A DNA stretch of 64,000 bases from Solanum dulcamara (Eukaryota > Streptophyta > Magnoliopsida > Solanales > Solanaceae): NCBI RefSeq assembly GCF_947179165.1, contig NC_077240.1, forward strand, positions 33,232,501-33,296,500, written 5' to 3'. The stretch's first letter is position 1. The number at the start of each line of letters is the position of its first letter. Position numbers and translations under genes: made by a program. Of the stretch, positions 22,425 through 33,739 are shown one piece after another. A model generated the notes under the pieces. That model saw only the letters and a program-made list of their open reading frames with translations. It was not told the origin of the DNA and searched no databases.

Positions 22425-23742
22425 GATCCGACTCAGAAAATTCTGAACTAGATAATCTTATAATAAATATAAAAGAAACTTAGTTAAAAAATGAAGGTGA
22501 TATAATAAATTTAAAAATGGATACAATCAAACCAGAAGAAGAATATTTTAATCATAATATTACTGAGCTCCCTACTCAGGCTGAAACCAGCCGAATAAGT
22601 TTAAATAGACTCACTAGGGCTTATGCAGGTGTAAATGCTGCATTAAGAACAAAAGATAGTCACAAACCCGTAGGATCAATTAAAAGTGAAGCGATTAATC
22701 CGTTTGGAATATATCTAGATTTAGATTGTATTAATAATACTGAAGAAGCTATAAATAAATGGGAAACTTCTTTAAGAATAGCAGTAACAGTAATCAAAAT
22801 GGATTATGACACCACTATATATTTTATAGAATGAAGTCTATTAAATAGTGTGCTAAGATTTTGGCAAAACTTAAATGATGCCACTAGAAATGATATTTTT
22901 GGTACCGATGATAATATTGCTAATTTAATTACAAGAGCTACAGAAGCTATAAGATTAGAATTTACCGGAGAAAGTAATATTTTAAAAGACCCTGCAACGA
23001 TTAAAAAATATGAAATTGCTTTATTACGATTACAATTATGTGATATGTGTGAAATAGATAAATATATTTGTATCTTTCAAGATTATTATTACTATGTTTA
23101 TAACGGAGTTAAAAATACAAAAATGTATTTACCGATGTTTCTTACTAAGATACCAGACCCTTGGGATAAAAAGTTAATAGATACTTATAATCCCGGAATA
23201 GCCAATACTTTAGGAAAAAGAATAACTCATTTAAAAGATAAGCTTAGTAAATGGTGTGCTGATGTCATAAAGCAACAAAAGAATTAAGAAAGAAAGTAAG
23301 TCTATGTTGTGATAATCCTAAAATGCCTATAATGATTGGATGTGAAAGTCTCTATTATTATAAAAAGATTAAAAGAAAATATAAGAAAAAGAAACTCTTT
23401 AAGAAAAAATATTTTAAAAAAAGAAAGGCTAGATATTACAAAAAGAAAGGATATACTAGATATAACAAACCTTTTTACAAAAGGAATAATAAAAGAAAAA
23501 ATCTAAAAGATTGCAGATATTACTACTGTAAAGAGATCGGACACTATGCCAATAGATGCCCAAAAACATTTGCTAATAATAACAAAAAAATAGAAATCGA
23601 TGAAGATATCGAAGAAATGATAAATTTAGAAGAATTTATACAACTAAATAATTTTGAAGAAGTTGAATCAGACGATACAATTTTTATATTAACCGATACA
23701 GATTATTATTATTCGTCAGAAAAAGACAGTCAAAATAAATAG
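22418..23742 (+). pseudogene. Pararetrovirus coat-protein region with zinc knuckle
   Basis: It opens at ATG 22418 and reads in one frame through stops at 22481 (TAG) and 22832 (TGA) to 23287, then shifts to the frame of 23323-23742. The middle part has the compact helical look of caulimovirid coat proteins. It is followed by a very Lys/Tyr-rich stretch and a knuckle at about 23513-23560. The expected C-x-C-x2-C-x4-H-x4-C reads C-x-Y-x2-C-x4-H-x4-C, so one zinc ligand is lost. An acidic tail ends the segment. Coat protein would form the capsid around viral DNA. Two stops, one frameshift and the lost Cys make it inactive. Confidence 0.75.
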
Positions 23743-23743
23743 T

Positions 23744-24455
23744 GAAATAGAAACTAATATAATAGAAGAAACGATAGAACAAGTTGGAGAATATAAACAA
23801 GATATTTTTATTCATACAAGAAAATTAAAACAAATACAAAAAGAAAAGTTTTCTTTAACTAACTACTCAGGATTTGACGTAAATATACTTGATAGATTCG
23901 GATTAAGAAAAAGACAACATCATTTGTTTTACGGATTAAATATCCAGGAAAGAGCACTAGAAGTTTCTGTTACTTTTAATAAAATAATGATTTCTTTATT
24001 ATCCAAAAAATATATTCAAGATAAATTACGAAAAATAAAAATAAAAATTTGAAATACTCTAGGTTAGATACATATAAGAGCAATCCAGATAATAATAAAA
24101 TCCACATTACGAGAAGGATTAGATTCAAAAATAGATTTAGCTATTATAGATAATAGAATAATAAACAGAAAAGAAGCCTACTTAGGAATACTACGAGGAA
24201 ATTTACAATATGGAAAGATTAAATTTAATGTTTATCCTAGAATTTCATACCATTTTCTAGATAAAGACTTTGATAAAACTTTAAGCTTAATACAAGATTT
24301 TAAAAGAAAAGATTTCTTTCACAAATACAATAGACCCTATTCGATAACATATATAAATCTCATATGTTATTTCTAATACACACCATTCAGATTGTTTTGC
24401 CATAAAAAAGACAATAGATTATCCCCATCTATTTGAGCAAGTCAGTCAGATACAA
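23744..24455 (+). pseudogene. Pararetrovirus movement-protein region
   Basis: The first part (23744 to about 24330) is in one frame with stops at 24051 and 24066. The end shifts frame near 24350 and joins the protease reading. Motifs typical of 30K-superfamily caulimovirid movement proteins are visible: an I-H-I-x-A-I-Q strand near 24070, a D-L-A-I-I-D-x-R-I segment near 24137, then L-R-G-N-L-Q-Y-G-K near 24195, and S-N-T-H-H-S near 24375. Such proteins widen plasmodesmata for cell-to-cell spread. It lies after the coat region, the reverse of badnaviruses. Confidence 0.8.
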
Positions 24456-25037
24456 ATGCCTAGTATAATACAGATACAAGAAATAGAAGATACACCATTA
24501 GATTTAGATTTGCAATCTAAATCTTTGTACAATCAACAAGATTCCACATCTCGATTATCCTTTGAGGAAACTCGAGTCATAAACCCTGCAGTAATGATAA
24601 GAAGAACGCAATCAGAAAGAGTTAGACAACCTATCTTAGAAGTAAAAAATGATGAAATAAAAAATTATAAGATAAAAGGAGAATATTTTAATGGTATACA
24701 ATTTATTCCCATCAACATCTTATTAGATACAGGAGCTAGTGGAAATTACATTAGCCTTAGGCTATGTAACCATCTCCAACAATATAAACTAAAAGATAAT
24801 CATCTTTATACTGATTTTAATGGAAAAAGACATGAAATAGCAAACATGATTGAAACCATTTTAAAATTCAAAGATAACACTATACCTATAAGACTATTGG
24901 TTGAACCAGAAAGAAATAACGATATGTTAGAAATACTGCTAGGAACCACATTCCTAGATAGTGTAAAGCCATATGATATACTCGATCAGGGTATCAAAAT
25001 TACATATAATGATAAGATAATATTCATATCAAAATGA
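24456..25037 (+). pseudogene. Pararetrovirus first aspartic-protease-like domain
   Basis: An open segment of 193 codons in frame with the end of the movement protein. Active site L-L-D-T-G-A-S at about 24720-24740, and the second conserved strand L-L-G-T-T-F-L-D near 24937-24960. These fit a retropepsin fold. It ends with a stop at 25035-25037, and another protease-like domain follows in a different frame. Confidence 0.75.
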
Positions 25038-25059
25038 CAAGTCAATATAGTATATATAT

Positions 25060-25411
25060 ATTCCTATAGAAATAACGTATAAAGATTATAAAGCAGAATA
25101 TTTTGCTGCCTATATAGATAATGGATCGGAAATATGTTGTTGTACACCAGAAGTATTCCCCAAAGAATACCATCAAGAACTACCCATTACTAAGGGAAAA
25201 GATATATCTAATAATATCATAACAATGTCTAAAGGCATTGTTCAACCGATTATACTACTAGGATATTTTCTATTAAAATGTCCTCCATATTATTTTCATA
25301 ATACCGGACAAGATGTTCTATTAGGAAACAACTTTTTAGAAATGTTTCATACTATTTTATATGATAGAGTTTTATTTCAAATAAAATTCAAAACTCCTTG
25401 CCAACATATTA
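25060..25411 (+). pseudogene. Pararetrovirus second aspartic-protease-like domain
   Basis: In another frame, an A-Y-I-D-N-G-S-E-I-C motif lies near 25108-25137 and L-L-G-N-N-F-L-E-M near 25318-25344, about 200 bp apart as in a complete domain. The usual D-T-G reads D-N-G. Recognisable viral sequence ends near 25411, where a reverse LTR begins, so RT and RNase H are missing. Confidence 0.7.
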
Positions 25412-26777
25412 TTGTGGTACACATCCCCTGAATTACAATTCAGAACCCATGGAGGACATTTCTGTCCATGTTACCTACCACGGAGCGTGTGGCCCATCCC
25501 CTCAATATACATATCCTGCCACGGAGCGTGTGGCTCGACCCCTTTGTTTTACAATACCTGCCACGGAGCGTGTGGCCCGACCCCTTTGTGTTTCATATCA
25601 CTTTTAGTCTCAACACAATATGTCCAAACCAATGCAATCAATTCATGTTCATATGATTCACGATAACAACATGACAACAACAATGATTTTTCTTATCTCA
25701 CATCAACATAGTTATTTCACATGTCCAAAATAAACTCATAATTACAACATATTAATTCCACCAATACATGTCATTAGATCACGATTTTATACCCCTCATC
25801 TCCATTTTTAAGGCCAATCATACAGTCAATAACCCAGTTCAATTTTCATTACTCTCCAGTACACATAACATGAAAATACAAGCATCTACAAGCTTAAACT
25901 GAGGTTTAGAAATTCACTTGCCTCAATTAAATTGAATAATTACTTTAAAACTTGAGCCTTTCGTAACGCTTCCGAATGATCAAAATCTGTTCAAATACAT
26001 AATCTTCGTAAGAATACGAATCCAATGACACCCATATTGCTATATTTATTTTCGAATAAAAAATTGGATCAAAAATTCATCCGAGTCATTGAAGTCAAAT
26101 CTGAAATTTTCTTTCCGATTATGTTCACTCATGATAAAATAAACTCACATGTCAAATTTCAGCTAAAACGAATCATTATTCAACCCCCAAATCAAGATTT
26201 TATGTGAAGAACCCTAGGGTCATATTTTCTTATTTCAGCGTTATTTCTCCACCAATATATCCTAAAATTATGTTCATAATCATATAAAAATTTAATAAAA
26301 ATGATGAAAATAATTACCTTGACGCTTTGGAATGAAAATCCCTATTTTTCTCTTCTCTTTTATTTTTTTCCCCTTTTTTTTCTTTCTTCCTCTGTATTTT
26401 TTTTTCCAGTTTGTTCGTTCGCTTTCACGCCGGTGATTTATACTCACATCTGATGGCTTAATGCCATCATATTTTATATATTTATTATTATTATTATTCT
26501 ATTATTATTATTTATTTATTTATTTATCTTTTCTAAATTAATCATGTACTAAAAGTGACAAACTCTACTAACCTATTTTATTAAATATAAGAAAAGTGGT
26601 ATAAGTATTATATAAATTAACACTTTAGCCCATCAATTAAATTAATTCTCTAAAATTATCTCTTAACTAATTAACCGAAGTTACCGAAAGGTCCAAAATT
26701 TTTAACTTAAATTTACGAAAAGGGTCTTCTATGAAAGGAGGAGAACTCATTCTCAAAATAACCTAACGGGTCATTAC
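25412..26777 (-). repeat. Truncated LTR, reverse orientation
   Basis: The plus-strand end is GGGTCATTACA at 26777, the same terminus as the solo LTR at 17381. The other end is missing where viral sequence begins. It contains three tandem copies of a 41-42 bp unit and a C/T-rich stretch with ATT repeats near the end. No coding domain. Confidence 0.7.
25478..25605. repeat. 41-42 bp tandem repeat, 3 copies
   Basis: CCACGGAGCGTGTGG recurs at 25478, 25519 and 25561, each followed by CCCATCCCC / CTCGACCCC / CCCGACCCC. This produces three overlapping short open frames that are not genes. Confidence 0.9.
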
Positions 26778-27180
26778 AAATAGTAATAATAATAATAATA
26801 GTAGTAATAATAATAGTAATGATAGTAATAATAATAATAGTAATAACAGTAATAATAATAGTAATAATAGTAGTAATAATAATAGTAACAATAATGTTAA
26901 TAATATTAATAATAGTTGTAATAATAATTACTAACTTTCATTTACAACCATCACTATCAATTGTTATTATTGTAATAACTACCGATGAATACCAACAATT
27001 ACTACTATCAACCACCAATATATATCGTCAACCACCTCATCATTCATGACCATCATATTGGTTAATAATATCATCCACCACAATTATCGATCGTCATCAT
27101 CATCAACCACCATTATTAATCATTATTATTAAACACCATCACCCACTAACTACTACTCACAACCAATACCATCAGTCAAC
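26778..27180. repeat. Imperfect trinucleotide microsatellite
   Basis: AAT/AGT repeats with interruptions run at 26780-26930, followed by CAT/ACC-rich simple sequence to about 27250. 27250-27600 is AT-rich with nothing recognised. Confidence 0.85.
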
Positions 27181-27599
27181 ACCGCGCCCAATCAACACCC
27201 ATAACCACTATTGCTAGCCATCACTTTTACCACCACCAACCGCCACCTAATTTTTAAAAAATAAAATTATTAATATAGTATTAGATTAGTTTTCTATTTT
27301 TTTTAAATTTATATTTATTAATTTTGAAATAAAAATAAGCTTATATATTCAGATATTGAGATAAAAAAAAATAACTCTAATTATTTTGTATTCAAATCGT
27401 GATTCAACGTCTTGATATTTAAGTTGTACTCAAATTCAAATATTTAAATCTTAATTAACATCTTATTATTCACAAATTGCATAGAAATATAGATAAAACA
27501 AGGAAAAACTATCGGATTACATAAATATTTAATATTTATTAATTATCTCTATAACTTTAAATAATTACATATTGCCTCTCTAATTAATAATTTCATACT

Positions 27600-28060
27600 A
27601 TATTTCAAGTCAGATACACCTAAATATATGTATTTTTGTTATCAGATACATTGAAATAGGGTGAGAGGCGAGCGAGAAAAGGAGGAAGGTGAGCCAGATA
27701 ATCTATGTATCCTCGATATATGTGAATTATACTAGATACATGTATTTGAGATACCATATAAATTTTTAGATATATTCTGAAGTACAGATACATAGGGAGA
27801 GAGGTGAGCGAGATAGTCTATGTGTTCTAAATACATGTAAATCATTCTAAATACATGTATTTGGGATACTAGAAACATTCCAAATACATTTTGAAATAAA
27901 AATATAGAGAGAGACGCAAGCAAGAGAGAGAGAGAGAGGCGAGCGAGAGAGTCGTATAAATGTGAATCCACTTGGATACAGTGTGTCTAAAATAAATTAC
28001 ACCTCATTTTAACCCCCCATGTATCTGATATATATACATGTATCTTAAGTCCATATTCTG
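27600..28060. repeat. Degenerate repeat of about 137 bp with GATACA and GGCGAGCGAG
   Basis: GAG(A)GGCGAGCGAG-like blocks at about 27664, 27802 and 27936 alternate with GATACATGTATTTGRGATAC-like blocks. Spacing is about 135-138 bp, which suggests three diverged tandem units. Not coding. 28060-29410 is AT-rich intergenic DNA in which I see no gene or clear element. Confidence 0.65.
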
Positions 28061-29422
28061 GTAAGATTTGTAATATTGAAAACTCACACGAAAGAAAGTA
28101 ATTTACTCCTAAACTAATGGAATTTGTGTTATTTGCCCACAAGCGAAAGCAAAGAAATCCCTCTCTCACCCCCACCCAAAACTTGTCATTTACGGGTTGG
28201 CCGAAGAAGATGCATAAAACATCATCCGAAGAACATGACTTTAAATTCATTTACCAATCAAATGGGATAGCTGCTCTTCCAACAGAGGAAAAATGCTACG
28301 GGACAATATGAAAGAAAATTTTGACGATGGACTATATATTTTTTCTAATCCGGTGACAACAAGAAAGGTTGAGGGACAATGAAAGGAAATCATTTTTTTA
28401 ACCTTTGAAGAATCTTTAAAGACGATGAAAGATAATAAATTTAGTTAATTAGAAGAATTTATCATATTGATTAGGAAAGGGCAAATTAGTTAAAATATAA
28501 TTACTTACATCAAAAATAAATAGATTAAAAGAATTGTTATAAAAAAATTAAAATAAAAGAGGTTTTCGTAATATTATAAATCGTGAGAGAAAAATTAATA
28601 TGAGGAAAGATATCTAAAACTATCCCTAAAATTAAATGAGGGGCTTAATCTTCTTTATCCGTTACAAATGCAATAACGTAAATGAGACGAAGCCAAAATT
28701 CAAAGGAGATAAAATCAAACAAGTCCAATCATTTGTTAGGAAATGTTGAAAACAACGTTTATTAATTAGTTGAACAAACTAGGCCCTTATCATTATACTC
28801 TCTCTACTCTCTTCTGGTATTTCCATAGTTACCTTTCCCAACTACTCGTTGTTTTCACTAACAAGTTCATAAAGTATATTTGCTACCTAGCTAGGTCACA
28901 AAATTAACTTGAAATATTCCTATTGAACCAATTTATCATAAGTCCCAACAACCTTAATTTAGTCGAGCAATTTCACCACTTTGATGGTGAAAAAGTAAAT
29001 GTCACGATTGGGATGATTGATACTGAGAAAAATAGAAGTTAGGTAAAATAGGTGATTCACCTAATAACAAAAAGACTTTAATGATTAATAAATTGGCCTA
29101 TAAGAAAGTACTATTACAGCTCAAGATAATCATTAAATCATTATCAACTTTACGTAAATTAAGCTTCGAGTCATTCACGTACAAAATTGGACATAAATAC
29201 CAACAAGAAACCTAATTATATAATGTATGATCATGATTCTATATCAATCCTGGCGTCACGAATATTTTCGACATCGTTTGAACACTAACATAGTCGAACT
29301 AGCATCAATATAATTACGTTTTATAACATCCTCAAGAAAATATAATCCAATTAATCAAAAACTTGGCGTGTGGGCAATTCCACCCACCTCAATTAGGTTA
29401 AGGCGTTAAGCTTATAAAATTT

Positions 29423-29431
29423 CTATAAATA
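29423..29431 (+). promoter_or_regulatory. Candidate TATA box of the CASP-like gene
   Basis: CTATAAATA lies about 75 bp before the start codon at 29501. This leaves room for a short 5' untranslated region beginning near 29455. Confidence 0.5.
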
Positions 29432-29500
29432 TCACTATCTATTGTGTTGATTAGTCACACCTATAACTTAATTATCATTCAATAGATAATTTTTGGCACT

Positions 29501-32500
29501 ATGGCTAGTGAACCCGAAAAGATTGCTCCCCCGACAGAAGCTCCGGTGGCGGAGCCAGAAAAAGCGGCTCCCCCACCGGCAACTCGGCCCACCGACTACT
29601 TTGCGGTGGCCGATTTGGTGTTACGGTTTTTAGTGTTTGCTTCGGCACTTGTTTCTGTGGTAGTCATGTCAACGAGTAAGCAAACTGAAATGCTCCCAAC
29701 ACCTCGCCCTGCTACGTTCAATCAATCACCAGCACTCATGTATGTTTTACATATTATTTTTTGGGTGAACATGGTATACATTCCTGACTTATATAATTTT
29801 TATATTCTGACAGTATAAAAATAATTATATTAACATATAACATATCTAAAAATAACTATATGTAATTATTCATTAAAAAAAATAGATGAGTAACCTGAAA
29901 AATAGATCTTGTTATTGCTACGATAACAATGTAAGTTTTTTAAACATTGTTATCAGTCAAAATCCTATGCATATAGCTTGAATATAAATTAATTCTATTA
30001 ATCGCATATAATGGATTTTAATTATAAATGAATTTAAAAATTAAAAAAATTACATTTTTTAATTATAAATTAATTAAATCCTATGCATATAGCTTGGATA
30101 GTATAAGATAGATATAATACATAAATATGTCATCTAACTTGGCCTCATTTCACATTTATGCCCTCTAACTTTGAATGTGCCCAAGTAGGCACTTAAACTT
30201 GTATAAAATTGAACAAGTAGACACGCGCGTCCTATGTGTCACAATACACGTAGGATGCCACGTAGGACACAAAATTGTCATGTAGGATGTCATGTAGGAC
30301 GAATGTGTCTATTTGTTTAAGTTTTGGATAGGTATTTGTTTATGCATTAGTAAAATTAGAGGTCATAATTATCAGGTGAAATCAAATTAAGGATTATATT
30401 TACGTATTTTGCATATAAGATATAAGGTAATACTATTCAGGCAGCCATTTTAGTAATTATTATATTCCTCAGCACTTAGCAGTCAAAATTTTCGGAAAGA
30501 GGGGGATTGAACAAAAAAGAAAAAGACCAAAAAAAAAAGGGGGAAATGGGAAAAAGATTGATGTGCCACGGAAAATCAATATAATAGCATGTTTGATCAA
30601 GTTTAATTTTAAAAAAATTCAAAAAATGAGGTGTTTGGTCAAGATTTTGAGAGAAAATTAATACTTTTAAGGTGTAGTAGAAGTTGTTTTTTAGAAGTTA
30701 AAAAAATATTTTTTTTTCAAAAAGCATTTTTGAGAAAAAATACACTTAAAAATACTTTTAAAAATTTTGGTCAAATACAAATTACACCTCAAAAGTGTTT
30801 TTTTAAAAAAAAAAATTATTAACCAAACACAAACGATTTTTGACTAATAAAAAGTACCTTTTCGAAAAGTACTTTTAAAAAAGACTTTTTTTAGAATAAG
30901 CTGATTTTAGAAGTTTGGTCAAACAAACTATGAGAAGTTGTGATTAAATTTAAGAAGTCTTAACTAAGTTGACTCATGGGCTATATTATAGCAGATTTTC
31001 CCCAAATACCAATAGTAGGACCTGCTAATTAATTCTGAAAATACAATAATAGCAAGAAGAAAATTACTCATTTAATTTGATCGTGCTTTGAAAAGATAGT
31101 ACTAATTGGTACGTAAGAGAAACTGTTGAAATATATATATATATAGGGACAAAATTATTTTTCGCTCCAAAGTTTGTTTTAAAAATCAATCCTCTCCTCC
31201 TTAATTTTTAACAATAATCATTTTTTCTCTCTTATCCTAATTAATTTTTCAAAATGCCTATTTTACCTTTTGTATTATCAACCTTTGTTTTTGTTTTTTT
31301 TAACTTCTTTAAAATCATGATTTTTTTTTATTTTAGGTTTTTCTATTAAAAACAAAAACTATTTTTTCTATTCGAAAAAACTAAAGTAAAAAAATCTTAA
31401 TTGAATATATAAATTATTGACGTTCTATAATGAAATAAGTGAATAGAGTAAAAAGACAATATTTTAATAATAATCAAAACTCTAATGTATACTATTTATT
31501 TTTCTTAATCTAAGTATTTATAGATTTTTATTTAAGCACATTAAAATTATAAGTAGAACAATTTTTTTTATCAGTTTGTAATTAAAATTTTTGTTATTAT
31601 TTATAATTATTATTTTAATATTACATGCATTTAATATGTATATGTATATAAATGCATGTTTCAATTCTCTCTTATGCTTAAATGTTTGAATAGATAAACG
31701 ATTTTTGTTTGTCAATAATGAAGTATTTTTTAAAATAAAAAATAAAAAATTACTTACAATACAAATAGATAATCTTTTAATTTTTTTTTAGGATATATCT
31801 TTATTTTTATTAATATTTTTCTATTATTTTTGAACCATATTTAAAATCTATTATATTACCTATTATTTTTATTTATATAAATAGGTGATGTAAGATAGAA
31901 AATGCAAAATAGACATTTCATGACATAAGGGGGAAAATGATTATTGTTTGAATATATATATATTCTTGGAGGTAAAATTATTATGGATTTGTAAGACACT
32001 TAAGACTCATCGATCACCAATCACCAACTGTATTATTTGTTAGTATGATTATAAGAAAGGTTAGTATTATTTCTTTTAAACAAGAAAGAAATTACTCAGT
32101 TATGACAAATTAGTAACGAAACAAAATGTTGTGTCTGGCCGTAATTTTACGTTTCCACTGTTTGTTTGTTTTTTACCCCTTCTTAGGAAGTATTAACTTT
32201 TTTTGTTCCTTGATAGTTCGAACCCACAATTTTAAGGTTATAGATGAAGGGTGCTTATTACCTGAGCAATTACCTTTTGTCTAAAAATTAGATAATGAAC
32301 TCACCTCTACCATTCTCCACTTAAATATCAGACTTTTGTCAAACAAAATTCGAATTAATGACGTATGTACGCGTTTACTACTAAACCAAGTCTCAGGGGC
32401 ACTAATGAAATTTCTTATTTGCACTTCGTTTTTACACCTAAATACACTTATGTACTATAGCTAAAGTCATAAATTAACATGAGAATATATATTAATTACC

Positions 32501-33739
32501 TATACTTTAGTGCTGGCAGTGTATGTGAAAACATTTAGCTTGTATTATTATATGTAAAACACAAGTTTTTACCGTTATTTGTTAGAGCACGATTAAGGAT
32601 TTCTTCCCGCCTTAACTTGTGACGATAATAAAATCGAGATTATTCTAAAGACAGTTTGATGCACAAAGTATATCGCCCTTCACTCAGGATTTCGACTATT
32701 TTTTTGTCTTTTTTTTTTTAATTAAAGACAGTTTCAATATTGATTGGAACTTTGTATATTTATTTCCTTTGAATAAATGCAGAGCGGGGTGGTTGCAAAG
32801 CCAACTGTTTTCTTCATGTATGGTATATCTATTCTTATTGAATAATAAATCTGAAAATATGATAGAAAACAAGCAAGTGGATTTGCAAGTATATTTAGGA
32901 GTCACATCTCATAATTAGGATTCGTATTGATTCTGTCAAAACTTCTTATTTTTATAGTATCATTTAATGCATAAGAAAACATATATTGACTATACTGTTT
33001 CACTTACCTTATTTTCTCTTGTTTATCTTTTTGATGCATTTTGACTATAACTAATATTGATCAAAATTGAACTTTAATTTCAAACTGATTTCAGAAAGCT
33101 AGTTAATTCTGAATTATTTATGTTGCAGCTATTTTGTAGTAGCACTCTCTGTGGCTGGTTTCTTCAGCATAATTACTACACTAGGCTCATTGTACTCCAT
33201 CATTAAGCCTGGTTGCTATGCCAAGATCATTTCCCACTTCATTGTCATTGATGTAGTAAGTGCTGACAATCTTTTTGTTTATTTTTTCTTTTTATGACGT
33301 TAGAGCTCAGGTTAGCTTGCACAAGCCTCGCCTATTCCACCAAGTACATCATGAGTACTGGGTAACTCTATTTCACCATGACTTAGGCAAATGAAAATCA
33401 CCTAGAGATTTTGTGCATGTGCTGAAATTCGACCCCTAGTCATTATGGCACATTTATTGATTAAATCTTGGGTCCACCAGTACTCACTAGAGTAATGTTT
33501 ATGTAAACTTGCAGCTTTTGATAGGAATAGTGGCATCAGCAACCGGAGCAGCAGCATCGGTCACTTACATAGGACTAAAAGGCAACACTCATGTTGGGTG
33601 GGGAAAGGTTTGCACACTGTATGGCAAGTTCTGCAGATACCTTGGAGCCTCTATAGGAGTCTCATTGTTCGCGACCGTTATGCTTGTGCTTCTTGTTCTC
33701 CTCTCTGTTTACTCCCTTTCTAAGAAAATCCCCAAGTGA
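29501..33739 (+). CDS. CASP-like protein (CASPL1 type), 3 exons, 196 aa
   Basis: Exons are 29501-29739, 33129-33255 and 33515-33739, with GT/AG borders and an uninterrupted frame (239 + 127 + 225 nt). The protein has a Pro/Glu-rich cytosolic N-terminus (1-31) and four membrane segments at about 37-56, 80-102, 113-138 and 165-190. The family's conserved Arg in TM1 (R42) and Asp in TM3 (D121) are present. The joined codon at exon 1/2 gives S-P-A-L-I-Y-F-V, a hallmark start of TM2 in CASPL1 proteins. These are plasma-membrane scaffold proteins related to the Casparian strip proteins; the exact role of this member is unknown. Intron 1 is 3.4 kb and filled with small inverted-repeat elements; intron 2 is 259 bp. 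It looks intact. Confidence 0.92.
30115..30415. mobile_element. MITE-like element in CASPL intron 1, imperfect 60-bp inverted ends
   Basis: The left end (AATACATAAATATG, then CTTGGCCTCATTTCAC, then ATGCCCTCTAACTTT) is matched on the opposite strand by the right end (AATACGTAAATATA, then TTTGATTTCACCTG, then ATGACCTCTAATTTT). The core holds inverted and direct copies of a GTAGGATG/CACGTAGGA motif. Element class is not determined. Confidence 0.6.
30598..30932. mobile_element. MITE-like fold-back element in CASPL intron 1
   Basis: The ends read CATGTTTGATCAAGTTT and, on the other strand, CATAGTTTGTTTGACCAAACTT. The interior is dominated by AAGTGTTTTT/AAAAGTACTTTT runs that pair with each other. 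It resembles common Solanaceae intron insertions of this type. Non-coding. Confidence 0.55.
31131..31990. mobile_element. AT-rich element with long imperfect inverted ends in CASPL intron 1
   Basis: The left and right 130 bp pair imperfectly. Both carry AACAATAATCATTTT, an AAATG-CTATTTT segment, an AAATTAT(T)TT-type end and an AT dinucleotide run. About 850 bp long, with no coding capacity. Confidence 0.5.

Larger units (their letters stand above)
19429..25411 (+). mobile_element. Endogenous pararetrovirus (Caulimoviridae-like), decayed
   Basis: One segment contains, in order, a degraded downstream ORF, an intergenic promoter region, four small overlapping ORFs, and a broken polyprotein with coat-protein, zinc-knuckle, movement-protein and aspartic-protease regions. 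Reverse transcriptase and RNase H are absent. The order fits a circular viral genome integrated in permuted form. The movement-protein motifs and coat/zinc-knuckle arrangement place it in Caulimoviridae; coat before movement protein is as in cavemoviruses and solendoviruses as I understand them. Genus cannot be set without RT. Multiple stops and frameshifts show it is inactive. Confidence 0.85.

Noticed and set aside
27987..28250. Reverse-strand open frame of 87 codons
   Set aside because: I do not recognise it. It overlaps a degenerate repeat and has no supporting gene structure around it.
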